Origin: Hyalella azteca
Lineage: Eukaryota; Arthropoda; Malacostraca; Amphipoda; Hyalellidae
Length of the DNA stretch: 64,000 nt
Direction: 5' to 3'
NCBI RefSeq assembly: GCF_000764305.2
Contig: NW_025940754.1
Location: 310,001 to 374,000, forward strand
The notes beneath the pieces were generated by a model, which was not told where the DNA came from, did no database searches, and saw only the letters and a program-made list of their open reading frames with translations. Shown one piece after another: positions 1 to 10,892 of this stretch; position 1 is the stretch's first letter; each line of letters begins with the position of its first letter. The position numbers and the translations under genes were made by a program.

Positions 1-198
1 GTCCCAATACACTGAATGAAGTCACTATACACTGTATGAAGTCAAACTACTCTGTATGAAATCATCATACACTGTATGAAGTCACAATACACTGTATGAA
101 ATCAATATACACTGTATGAAGTCATTTTACACCGTATGAAGTCACAATGCACGGTATGAAGAAATTATACACTGTATGAAGTCACCATACATTGTATT
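1..198. repeat. 20-bp tandem repeat, cut by left window edge
   Basis: About ten imperfect copies of a unit of roughly 20 bp built on TACACTGTATGAAGTCA followed by a variable 3-base spacer. Copies differ by point changes such as CTGAATG, CGGTATG and GAAATC. The array is already under way at base 1, so its true length is unknown. No coding potential is apparent. Confidence 0.9.
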
Positions 199-2164
199 GA
201 TATTCAAACAGTTTATATTTTTATCGATATGAAGAACCGATGAACCTCGGTAAATTTAAATAACAACCAAACCATAATTCAATTCATCAATTCTTCATCA
301 AATGAATAACTATACAAAAAAGGAGCACATACAAATCCTGCAACACGTTAAATTAATACAAAGCTGTAGCAAATATAGGATACATTCTCATCCAACGCGT
401 GGTACACTTTGAGGACCAGCGTACAGGTTTGAATTACGTTGAATTCAAGTTAATTAAACTGTACAGTGTACTAGCCTGTATCTGCAGGTATATTACTGTG
501 TAACAGTAATGTTAGGAGCACCGAAGAATATTTATTAAATTTGTGCTCGGTTCTTCCATGTTTAATGAAGCCAGTCATTAATTTCACTTGAAAATAACTC
601 AGTTTGATGTATGGTAATCCCATTTAATTGAGTTCACTTCACTCATTGACAAGCGATGGATGCAACGGCCCAAATAATTCAAAACATCGATTTATTTCAG
701 TCAACTCGCAAACTAAAGATTCATTTCAAAAGACTTGCCTGTTAAACGAGACAGATATTTTCTTGCCGATTTTGATTGCGCGTAGAACATGTGATCGTCC
801 AAAGGTTCGTATAGCACAAGACGATTGAACTTACGTGTAAAAGAATTCCAACGCTAATATGTTGCATGGTTAACACAACGTGAGTCAATTTATTGGAAAA
901 AATTTGAATTGCAGATGTAAATTCTTTAATCGAGTGGTTGAAAAACAATACAATACTAAGGAAATTTTCACACCGGGAGAAATTAGTTGAAATTCTCGTT
1001 AATTATTAATGAAATTTTACTCGGGTCACGACACGCAATTTGTTGCGAGGACAACGTGATCAACTTGAAGGTGCACGACTAACGCCATTATAAAACTTTC
1101 TGTTGTTGATTAATATTCTTCGAAGATAAGTCAATATTGAAAGCAGTTAGTCGACAAGAGTTCGGCTACTCGTAGAAAATTACATCGATTAAAAATCCAG
1201 CATTAGTCACGCATGCTCAACTTTTCAACTGCAGCGTGCGATATCAATATATAACTGTCACGACCATGTTGTATGACATAAAATAAGAAAAATATGATAA
1301 ATTATTCTGAATTAGAACCTATACTAACGTCATTTTTCAATATAAATTGTAAATGATACAAAAATATTTGTATAAATTATTCTTCAACATTTACCCAGAA
1401 AATAATAATAAATGTGCACCACTAAAAATAAATTAGCACCACTTACGGGCGAATTCAGTATTTTCAAGCTGACATACAGCCATGCAAAAATTGTATAATC
1501 ATTCTGTATAAAGTAATTTTGATAGATGGAAGCTGAGAGATTGAGTTTTGTCCATAAGTCATACACTCTAATCTATCATTTGTCTCCCTCAAATTATTAA
1601 TGCTAACTTATTTTCAGAGTGTTTCCAGGATAAATAAATATTTGACCTACATGAAGCATTGAAATCTACAGCCATCCCAACACGCAAATTTATGACAAAA
1701 GAAGCATGTATGGCTTATATTGAAATTATTACTGAAGTATAAATATTAGAATTAGAAGATAATATTATTCCTTGACCAATAAGTGACAAAAATTACTAAC
1801 TACCTGCTCATACCTGTTCATTTATTCATGAGTCTCTTCATGGCCGCCATTAGCAGCGACCTGCCTACTTTTAATAAAGACATCAATAATCGCTTATGAT
1901 CGCACAATTAAATTAGAATAACTTTTAATTCATGTCGTAATTCTAATTCTGATTTTAGCCGTTTTTTATACGTGCAATTCTAGCTGTTCATCGAGATTAA
2001 CATTACGATTTTCAGATATTTTGATGTTTAAATATTTCATAAAGAGAAATGAACATTTTAATGCAAAGTCCGTATTAATGTCTTGTTTGTTTAATGCATT
2101 ATTGATACATTAATTCAAATTTCTGAAATGACTGCTAATTTTGCCATATAAATAAAATTTTTCA
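199..2164. other. AT-rich non-coding spacer
   Basis: Only short open frames under 70 codons occur, none with recognisable protein character. I see no repeat array, RNA gene or element terminus here. Confidence 0.6.
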
Positions 2165-2735
2165 TAAATAGACGTATTTTTCTGGAGGAGACTACGTCTA
2201 AGAACCCGTGTTTCGTTCACTTTTAGCTGTCGGACATCAGAAGTGCCCTAACCTGAAAGTTAATGTTTCATTTAAATATATTTAGCTGTCGGCCACCTGA
2301 AGTCTAAGGACCTGAAAGGCAATATTTTCTAAACTTTTAGGTTGATATGGCGTGAAGTCTATGGACATAACAACTGGTATTTCATTTATTATAACTGTGT
2401 GGCAGCGAGCCATAAGTCCACGGACTCCAAACCCTGGATTTCATTTATTATAGCCATTTCCCTGCGTGGCTTAAGTCTACGCACTTCAAACCCTTATATC
2501 ATTTACTATGGTCATGCTGCTGCGTGGCTTAAGTCTACGTTCTTCAAACCCCATATTTTGTTTACTATAAACATGCTGCTGTGCCACTTAAGTCTACGCG
2601 ATTTAAAAACCCCGTATTTCATTTAATATAGTCATATTGCTACGTGGCTTAAGTTCACGCACTTGAAACCCGTTATTACCTTTATTATGGGCGTGCGGCT
2701 GCGTGAAGTCTACGTGTTTGAAAACCAGTGTCTAA
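2165..2735. repeat. Degenerate ~58-bp tandem repeat
   Basis: About nine diverged units share the core GCGTGGCTTAAGTCTACG, then CTTCAAACCC, then CATTTATTATAG-like sequence. Adjacent central copies at 2464 and 2522 lie exactly 58 bp apart. The outer copies are much more diverged than the central ones, as expected for an ageing minisatellite. A 94-codon open frame inside it is a by-product of the repeat. Confidence 0.85.
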
Positions 2736-5440
2736 ATTACTGTTGAACATGCAACTGCTGAAAATATACTGTATTAAATTACTTTTTTTAAATTAAATTG
2801 GCAGCAAGACATGATAATCGAGCACTTGGCTAACAATTTACAAATTTTTACATATTAACAATTAATTTAATTACCTGGGAACGATACAGTGTATTAATTT
2901 AATATAAATCTAAATTTAGGAATAATTTAAGAGATTATGCTCGAAAAATATTCAATGTCATTATTTTATTGGAAACTCACGTAAAATACCAAAGCTCTCT
3001 CTCCTTGGTATGAAATTTCTGTCCCCTGCTTTCGGATAATTGGATCTGCATCCAAGACTACCGACAATGCTCTCCAAATTTATTAGGCATTCATATTAAC
3101 ACAGTCACGCCAGAACCAACGTGAATGTGTTTATTTGTTTATTTTCAATTTGCTGAGCTGGTCTTACTGTCGGTAGCCGGAAACAATTGGGAATTCCTAC
3201 ACCTAAAGTCAGTGATAAACAAGACGAATTTAAATTTCAAAATGTGGACTGGATAAAACCATCACGTCAAAATAAACTTGAAGAGAACACAGCAAAATGT
3301 TTCAGGATGAAATTCCATCAAAAATATGATGACGTAGGTGCAACTATGGTTTTTAAATTAAATAAAAAACCTAATATTGAAGGCTTCAAAAAGAAAGTTC
3401 CAACAGCCGCCAAGAACAGTCTTGTGTGCTTAATTTTTCTTGATGGAGAACTTCTCTTTCCACACGTGCAATCCTACAGTTTGAAGAGCAAATCCAAACT
3501 CAAACACTATTTATTCATAGCTTAAATATCGGAATTTGTTGTCATTTTCGAGCGTGCTTTTTCAGCTTCAATTTGTTCAGAGGCATGCATGAAAAAATGA
3601 CCGTCAAATGATTGCAACCCCGTTGATTGCAATCAAAAGTTCGTATTATAATATCTTTAAGGCATTGGTATTATTTTAGAGATTGCAAGATTGGGTGATC
3701 ATAACTAGAATTTTGATCAGTGAAATAACTTTGGTTGCATTAACGTTCCTCTTCATATGAAGCCAATCGAAAGAAAATTTATTTTTACAAATATCAGTAA
3801 ACGAAATTTGCTTCGTGTACAAAATTCAGTGAGAAATACGAGAAGAGCCTATTTTCAATGCTAAAAGAATGTGTTTACAATTCTCAAAATTCTATCAAAC
3901 ATTCAATAAATACTATTTTTATTCTAAGTACCATCGTTTTTATACAACTCATTGTTAGCAATCCTCTGCGTGCCGCAATTGTATTGCAAAATACAGTCAC
4001 ACAAAAGCTGGCGTTGAACAGCAAGCGCCGCGGAAATAAGTTGACAGAGCGAGGCAATGCCTTATCAGGATCAAAGAAAAGGAATCGCGATAATTAGCCA
4101 TTCTAGGAACTCCTTCTCACTGCAGTGATGGATTGAAATGCCCGGGGGCAAGAGCGCCATGCAGGGGTGGTCGATTTATGGACAATTAAAGAACATTAAT
4201 TGAATTTTGATCCACAACTGTAAATTTTTATTTTTTGATCACATTCAACATTAAAAATAGCCAATCTATTCATTTCAATTCACATAATGATTTAACCAAT
4301 TTTTCTCATGTCCCCTCATTAGAATTGCTAATCATTTAAAGCTATTATTATTTACTACGAAAACCAGACAATGATAATAAATTTAGGACTCAGTCCAAAA
4401 ATGTTCAAACGAGATTGAAAATCTGTTGTCTCATATGACATAATTTTCGCTCAATACTAATAGAATTGAAGCGTCAGTGCGAGAATGTGCAATAATCATA
4501 TATGCATGATCCTGCAATCGAATTTCTTACATGTGTGACGAATAAATAGTTCATAGTTATTAAAATTATAGTGTTTAGAAATTACAGTGGGATCGAAAAC
4601 ATAATCAAATTACATTTTTCATACCTGACAAGACGAGGCGGTTTCTGGCTGACATGGTGGCTCCTTTGATGTACACAAAAATCCTCAGGATCGATGAAAC
4701 AGGGGCTCAAATTTTGCCCGCCACTAATTCTGGGTTCGTAATTTCAGAACTGATTCTCTTCAATATTTCTTTTAATTGTTACATGCCAAGATATTATTTC
4801 TTGTAAGCCACGCTGCGAAATTCGCATTCGTGACACTATTGATTCATTTAGACCACGAAGCCTAGAAGGGTAAATAATTCCAATCTTTTTGCACACAACA
4901 ACAAATTAATGATTTTTCTGTCAGGTTATAATTTTCCAATGTAGAATGCAATTAAAGTCATATATGCAAGGCTGTCACTGTGACGTATGCCTGCACTTAG
5001 AGAATTTCACGCAGTTGTTTCGAAGCCTTAATATTAGGTTTCGATCACTTCTTGTACTGAAGGTTTCTAACCAATACCTGGTTTCAAACCAAGCCTTGCA
5101 AAATAGCTTTTTGTCTTCCGGTTAGTTGCCTGTTATGTTTCGTTGCCAGTTTTTCAATAAATTGAACTATTCCTCTTTTTATAAAGTTTAAGGATCGCGT
5201 ATTTCCAATTCTATTCTATGGAACTTTTTCTCAAATTTATTCTCTTATTAGCGTTAATTAATATCGCCATAATTAAACCGGAAAATGTAGGAACATGTAA
5301 TTTGCTCGCGTGAATTTGTAGAATTCTCACAAAACGGAAAATCCTCGCTAAAAATATACGCAAATAACGACAATGCAACTCCCTCGATCACATGCATAAC
5401 CCAAGCCCCATAGAACCTCTCCTCAAAAGTCACCAAACCC
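2736..5440. other. AT-rich non-coding spacer
   Basis: The longest open frame (3187-3525, 112 codons, lysine-rich) has no recognisable motif and no convincing gene context. It could be a chance frame or an unrecognised exon. I see nothing else that I can support. Confidence 0.5.
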
Positions 5441-5998
5441 GATGAAGTAGATAAATGTAGGTATTACGGTGTAGATTGTGTAGGTTGATGTAGGTGTTAC
5501 AGAGCTGATAAAGCAGGTAGATGTAGGTGGTACCGATGAGATAAAGCAGGTAGATGTAGGTGGTGAATATCAGATAAAGCAGGTAGATGTAGATGTTACA
5601 GCACAGATAGAAAAGGTAGATGTAAGTGATACAGCGCGGAAAGAGTAGGTAGATGTAAGACATTACGGTGCAGATTGTGCAGGTAGATGTAGGTGTAATA
5701 GTACAGATTGTTGTGGTAGATTGTTGTAGGTGTTATAGAGCAGACTGCGTAGGTAGATGTAGGTGTTACAGCGCAGATTGTGAAGGTAAATGTAGGTGCT
5801 ACAGCGTAAATTGTTGAGGTAGATGTAGGCGATACAGCGCGAATTGTTGAGGTAGATGTAGGCGATATAGCGTGAATTGTTGAGGTAGATGTAGGCGATA
5901 CAGCGCGAATTGTTGAGGTAGATGTAGGCGATACAGCGCGAATTGTTGAGGTAGATGTAGGTGCTCTAGTGCAAATTGAGTAGGTCTATATAAGTGTT
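5441..5998. repeat. 33-bp tandem repeat (GTAGATGTAGG family)
   Basis: About 17 copies of a unit close to 33 bp: AGGTAGATGTAGG, then a GATACAGCGCG or GTTACAGCGCAG block, then AATTGTTG. Copies around 5815-5950 are nearly identical while the left copies are diverged, so recent expansion was on the right side. Because 33 is divisible by 3, a 77-codon minus-strand Tyr/Ile/Leu-rich frame stays open. It is a repeat artefact, not a gene. Confidence 0.93.
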
Positions 5999-7157
5999 AC
6001 CGCACAAATTGCAGGAGGGATTTCAGTTCATGTATTTCAGAAAAAGTAAATATAAAAACTCGTTTGATGTACACTTATTTGATTTGAATTATTTTTTCTA
6101 TAAATTGTATGTTTGTAGCTATGACAAATTGCATTAACTCTATATTAAATGTAATTTTTAATCAACCACCAGATAATTTTACATCTAAATGTTATTCATA
6201 CGAACACAACTTTTATTTACGTCATCACGAGCCACTCATCTGCAGCCAAAAGTTCACAGTTGTTCATAATTCAGAGCCCCGATGGGCGGCAGGAATATCA
6301 GATCTTATGAGTATAGGTCAGATTATGCCAACCTTTTGTTGCAAATAAAAGTCTTAGTATAATATTGCAATGTTTTCAATCTTATCTAATTTTGTTTACA
6401 AGTGATTTACTGCTCGTTAGGTATAAAGCGCTAACCATCAGATCTCTTTATGAACAGTATGGATATTAAGTGAATAAAGTTTTAAAAATTCATTTTAAGT
6501 ACCTCAGTTTCGGTTTTGTTGAAAATATTTCACGTCAAATTTAGAAATTTTCATGTCATTTTTCTTTCATAAAGGAATGAATGTAACTGAACGTAAATCT
6601 TTTTGCAGGATTAGGTAACTTCGAGATATAAAATAAGTCCAGCGTCGGCTGTAGATTATTATTGATTATATATTCACGCAAAAGTGAAGGAAATTATTTT
6701 TTATATTTTCAGGGAGATGATGCTGGTCAAGTTTACACGAGAGAGCCTATGTAAAATATCTTTCAAATAACCTATATCGTTGAGTGACTTCGTAAATTTT
6801 TGACACTCCTATAGAACAATCATGACGCCTTCGGTATCGAATACTTCAAATATTCATTCATTTTTTTCGTTGGCATTGGTTAAAGGGCAATCTTGGACTT
6901 TCGGGATCGTACCGGGTCAGAAACAAGCGCAGCGCAGCGGCACATCCTCACTTCACGACAGCCCAGGCGACACTGAGGAGCTCCGCTGGGCTTGGGTCAG
7001 AACGCGTCCTCTGAAGGTCACGTCAAACACACGTAAACTTGCCGTCTTGAGTAGTTCATCACTAAACGATATAATGTTATCGGAAAATAATATCATTTAT
7101 AGCATTCCTAATACCATCATCGATCAGACGAGGAAAAAACGTAATAACGTCAACCAA
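5999..7157. other. Non-coding spacer
   Basis: A plus-strand frame at 6822-7214 (130 codons) crosses a locally GC-richer patch near 6890-7030. It resembles no family I know and runs into the adjacent tandem array, so I do not call it a gene. Confidence 0.5.
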
Positions 7158-7386
7158 AGTAACGATGATAATCGCGCCATTAATGTAACGATGATAAGCG
7201 CGCCATTAACGTAACGATGATAAGGTGCTCACCATTAACGTAACCATGATAAGGTGCTCACCATTAACGTAACGATGATAAGGAGCTCACCATTAACGTA
7301 ACGATGATAAGGAGCTCACCATTAACATAACGATTATAAGGAGCTCACCATTAACATAACGATTATAAGGAGCTCACCATTAACAT
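7158..7386. repeat. 29-bp tandem repeat
   Basis: About eight copies of a unit made of CATTAACGTAACGATGATAA followed by GGAGCTCAC. Central and right copies are exactly 29 bp apart. The leftmost units are shorter (about 26 bp, with CGCGC in place of GAGCTCA). Two right-hand copies share the linked changes GTAACGATG to ATAACGATT, showing local duplication of a variant. Confidence 0.93.
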
Positions 7387-7691
7387 CCATGGCCGCGTGT
7401 GCTGACGTTTGCATTATTCGTCCTCGCAGCGCACGAGCAGCAAACACCTACAAGGAACCTGGCATTGATACACTCAGGAAAGTGAATGGGTTGAATAGGC
7501 CAAATAACGGAACATATTTCTTACCCACTGCATGAGATAAGAGAGGACATAGAACTGATGGTACTGCACGGGCCAAACTAGGTCAGGATGCCCCTCATGA
7601 GGGCAATAATTGCTTCGCTATTTGGACAAATTCTCAGTTATTTCTCTAGGTGTTGAGTGTGCAATATTGTTGCACTAGCAATGCTGGCGTA
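7387..7691. other. Non-coding spacer between two minisatellites
   Basis: Unique sequence with no supported feature. Confidence 0.5.
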
Positions 7692-8136
7692 ATACAGTAA
7701 TGCTGTACTAGTGTGTACAGTAGTGCTGCACTAGTGAAGCTAGTGTGTACAGTAATGCTGCACTAGTGAAGCTAGTGTGTACAGTAGTGCTGCGCTAGTG
7801 AAGCTAGTGTGTACAGTAGTGCTGCACTAGTACAGCTAGAGTGTACAGTAGTGCTGCACTAGTAAAGCTAGAGTGTACAGTAGTGCTGCACTGGTAAAGC
7901 TAGTGTACAGTAGTGCATCACTAGTAAAGCTAGTGTACAGTAGTGCATCACTAGTAAAGCTAGAGTGTACAGTAGTGCATCACTAGTAAAGCTAGAGTGT
8001 ACAGTAGTGCATCACTAGTAAAGCTAGAGTGTACAGTAGTGCTGCACTGGTGAAGCTGGCGTGTACAGTAGTGCTGCACTAGTAAAGCTGGTGTGTACAG
8101 TAGTGCTGCACTAGTGAAGCTGGCGTGTACAGTACG
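7692..8136. repeat. ~30-bp tandem repeat with variant blocks
   Basis: About 15 copies of a 30-bp unit: GTGTACAGTAGTGCTGCACT followed by AGTGAAGCTA. A block at roughly 7900-8030 uses the variant core GTGCATCACTAGTAAAGCTA. Two of its units lack the GT dinucleotide before GTACAG and so are 28 bp. The flanking blocks keep GCTGCACT. After 8130 the sequence contains CTAGCTTTACTAG, which is the reverse complement of part of the unit. Confidence 0.94.
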
Positions 8137-9290
8137 CTAGCTTTACTAGATCCGAGGCGGGGTGACCTGCCTAGCGACGACTAGGAGACGGAGGACGACG
8201 AAGGCGGAGCATCAGCGTGACCGGGGACTAAGAAGTCTTAAACTAATCATAAGGTCATAAGGTATTTTAATCAATACCTCTATACTTCACGTCTGTAAGC
8301 GTATAAATTTCCAGGTGCACTTACTGAATGATTTCTTAGATTATCTTTAATTCTATTCCGTGTGATTGCTGTACAGAACTAACGCTGCAGGGTCATCACT
8401 CTAACTTTTTTTACTAATATTTCTTCTCATTTCTTACATATTTCCTCATGTTCTCAGTTTGTTCGAAGCTATTTATCTAAATCGTATATTTTCATCTGCA
8501 ATATTCGAAACCAAAAATACGTAATTGCACAGAAAATCAAGGTTCTCGATGCATTGCTCTTCAACATTTTCCAAGAGCCACGTGTCGCCTTCTCATTAAA
8601 GATTCCAAGTCGCCTTCTCATTAAAGATTCCAAGTCGCCTCTCATTAAATATACCTGAATCATTTTTACTACGAATCTTGTCGTTCAGAATATTAATTTA
8701 TTACTAGTAATCCGCGCTCGCATAATTATTCCTTTTTTTTTACTTATTCTTCATGTGTACATGCGTATAATAACGCCTGATGTTCCACGCAGCGCAATTA
8801 TAAATTCTAAATTAGCATTAGATTCACTAATGAGAGACAAGCAAAATGCAAGCCTGATATCGCGCAGCAATTGGGATGGAAAATACGTATTTGTCATTTT
8901 TGAAATGCTTTAAAAAGTGATTTATTGGAAGACGGTCGAAATATTTTATGTGACTCAGGAATTGGATAATTTTCAAAATATTGACGATTTTTCCTTTCAA
9001 TTGAATCTATAATAAAAAATTCCCGATCGAAATCGTGCAGGAAAGCGAAAATATATATCTCATAATTTCTTGACGAAAAAATTTACTTAATTTCACTAAG
9101 TTTGTCGCTCAAGATTCTACCGGGAAAAATTATAAAGAAATAGAATTGTCTACGAATTTTATAAACTATCATTAATACTCAGCATAAATTGCAGTTTGTT
9201 TAGCAGACATTGACAGCGACTCAACGCATAACGCGTCGCGCTCAAATTAGCAAAGACTTTCAGGCATCGTTGATTCAAGTCTGGAATAAT
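8137..9290. other. Non-coding spacer
   Basis: A short CpG- and purine-rich patch (about 8150-8225) follows the array. The rest is AT-rich unique sequence apart from the small 25-bp repeat listed separately. Confidence 0.5.
8583..8652. repeat. 25-bp tandem repeat, ~2.7 copies
   Basis: GTCGCCTTCTCATTAAAGAT followed by TCCAA occurs twice head-to-tail, then a partial third copy with a 1-base deletion (GTCGCCTCTCATTAAA). Confidence 0.9.
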
Positions 9291-9385
9291 ACACGTATGA
9301 AGTTAACACGTTTGATGTTAATGGATGATGTCAACACGTATGATGTTAATGGATGATGTCAACACGTATGACGTCAACGCGCTCT
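9291..9385. repeat. ~28-bp tandem repeat, ~3 copies
   Basis: Units of CACGTATGATGTTAATGGAT followed by GATGTCAA repeat head-to-tail with diverged edge copies (CACGTATGAAGTTAA, CACGTATGACGTCAA). Confidence 0.88.
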
Positions 9386-10055
9386 TCTCTCAAACCACGA
9401 ACGCGTTAACCTGAACTTGAATTGGGACTTCCACTCATAGAACTAAACGAATCTAAATGACTCACGCAGCCGAGTCCAGCACTTGTTTAAATGAGAAGCT
9501 GTTTTTAAAGAGTTCTCCTAATTCGCTTTCGTTGCATATCTTATTTCTGCCCATCAGTAATTCAACAAGCAAGTCAAGAGTGTCCCTTAGAAGTGAATTA
9601 TTGAACGGAAGTGAGTCGTAAGTGATAAATAAAATGCAAAGCTTTGTGAAAAATTCCCATCTCTCCCTCCAAGCCACTTATTTCTCTCAGTATAATTTAT
9701 TTGAACTTATAAATACGTGCATTTATAGAACATACAGATTCGTCACATATACAAGCGAACATAGGCACATAAGTAAATAAGTTCACGTCAGCGTGACACG
9801 TGGCATCCACCCTTCTTAGGTCACACGTCTGCCGCACCCAACACCACGCAAGACACCCACGTCGTGGCGGCGGCAAGGAAATGCTTCCTTTCTGACACGA
9901 TTTAGTGCGAACCTTTCGCTGCGTTGCGGGCAAAAGTTGTATTGATTCTGCTTTGGTCCCCCCTGAATTTCGGCAATTCAGCGTCGTAATTAGGTCCTGC
10001 AGGCGCCTTACTTAATGACAAGGGGTCGCTCCGGCTCTTTCCTTCCTCGCGACAA
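9386..10055. other. Non-coding spacer
   Basis: Two minus-strand frames of 71 and 78 codons (9462-9677, 9697-9933) have no recognisable protein features. Nothing else is supported. Confidence 0.45.
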
Positions 10056-10892
10056 TATTGAGACCTTCTAGAGGCGATCTAGAGAGAAACCTAGAGTCGA
10101 TCTAGGGACCTCACTAGAGTCGATCTAGGGACATTCGTAGCGACAATCTAGAGACCTCACTAGCATCGATCTAGAGACCTTCCTAGCGATGATCTAGAGA
10201 TCTTCCTAGCGATGATCTAGAGACCTTCCTAGCGATGATCTAGAGACCTTCCTATCGATGATCTAGAGACCTTCCTAGCGATCATCTAGAGACCTTCCTA
10301 GCAATGATCTAGGGACCTTCCCAGCGATCATCTAGAGACCTTCCCATCGATGATCTAGGGACCTCACTAGAGTCGATCTAGGGACATTTGTAGCGACAAT
10401 CTAGAGACCTCACTAGCATCGATCTAGAGACCTTCCTAGCGATGATCTAAGGATCTTCCAGGTGACGATCTAGAGACCTCCATAGAGTCGATCTAGAGAC
10501 TTTCCCAGCGATGATCTAGAGACCTTCCTATAGAGTCGATCTAGCGACCTCCCTAGCGATGGTCTAGAGACCTTCCTAACGATGATCTAGAGTCCTTCCT
10601 GGCGACGATTTATAGATTTTTCCCACGATCGTCTAGAAACCTTCCTAGTAACAATCTAGAGACCTTCCTTGCGACGTTCTAGAGACCTTTCCATTGGCAA
10701 TCTAGAGACCTTCTAGAGACCTAGACGATCTAGAGACCTAGACGATCTAGAGACCTAGACGATCTAGAGACCTAGACGATCTAGAGACCTAGACGATCTA
10801 GAGACCTAGACGATCTGGAGACCTAGACGATCTAGAGACCTAGACGATCTAGAGACCTAGATGATCTAGAGACTTAGACGATCTGGAGACCC
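10056..10892. repeat. Compound minisatellite, 23-bp units passing into 17-bp units
   Basis: About 840 bp built on GATCTAGAGACC. The left part (to about 10,715) has mostly 23-bp units, GATCTAGAGACCTTCCTAGC plus GAT, with many variants. The right part (about 10,720-10,890) is a cleaner 17-bp array, GATCTAGAGACCTAGAC, of about ten copies. A variant block beginning CCTCACTAGAGTCGATCTAG occurs at 10,109 and again at 10,362, exactly 253 bp (11 x 23) apart, so a higher-order duplication is present. Confidence 0.95.

Noticed and set aside
3187..3525. 112-codon lysine-rich frame
   Set aside because: No recognisable domain, no promoter or splice context. It cannot be distinguished from chance in this composition.
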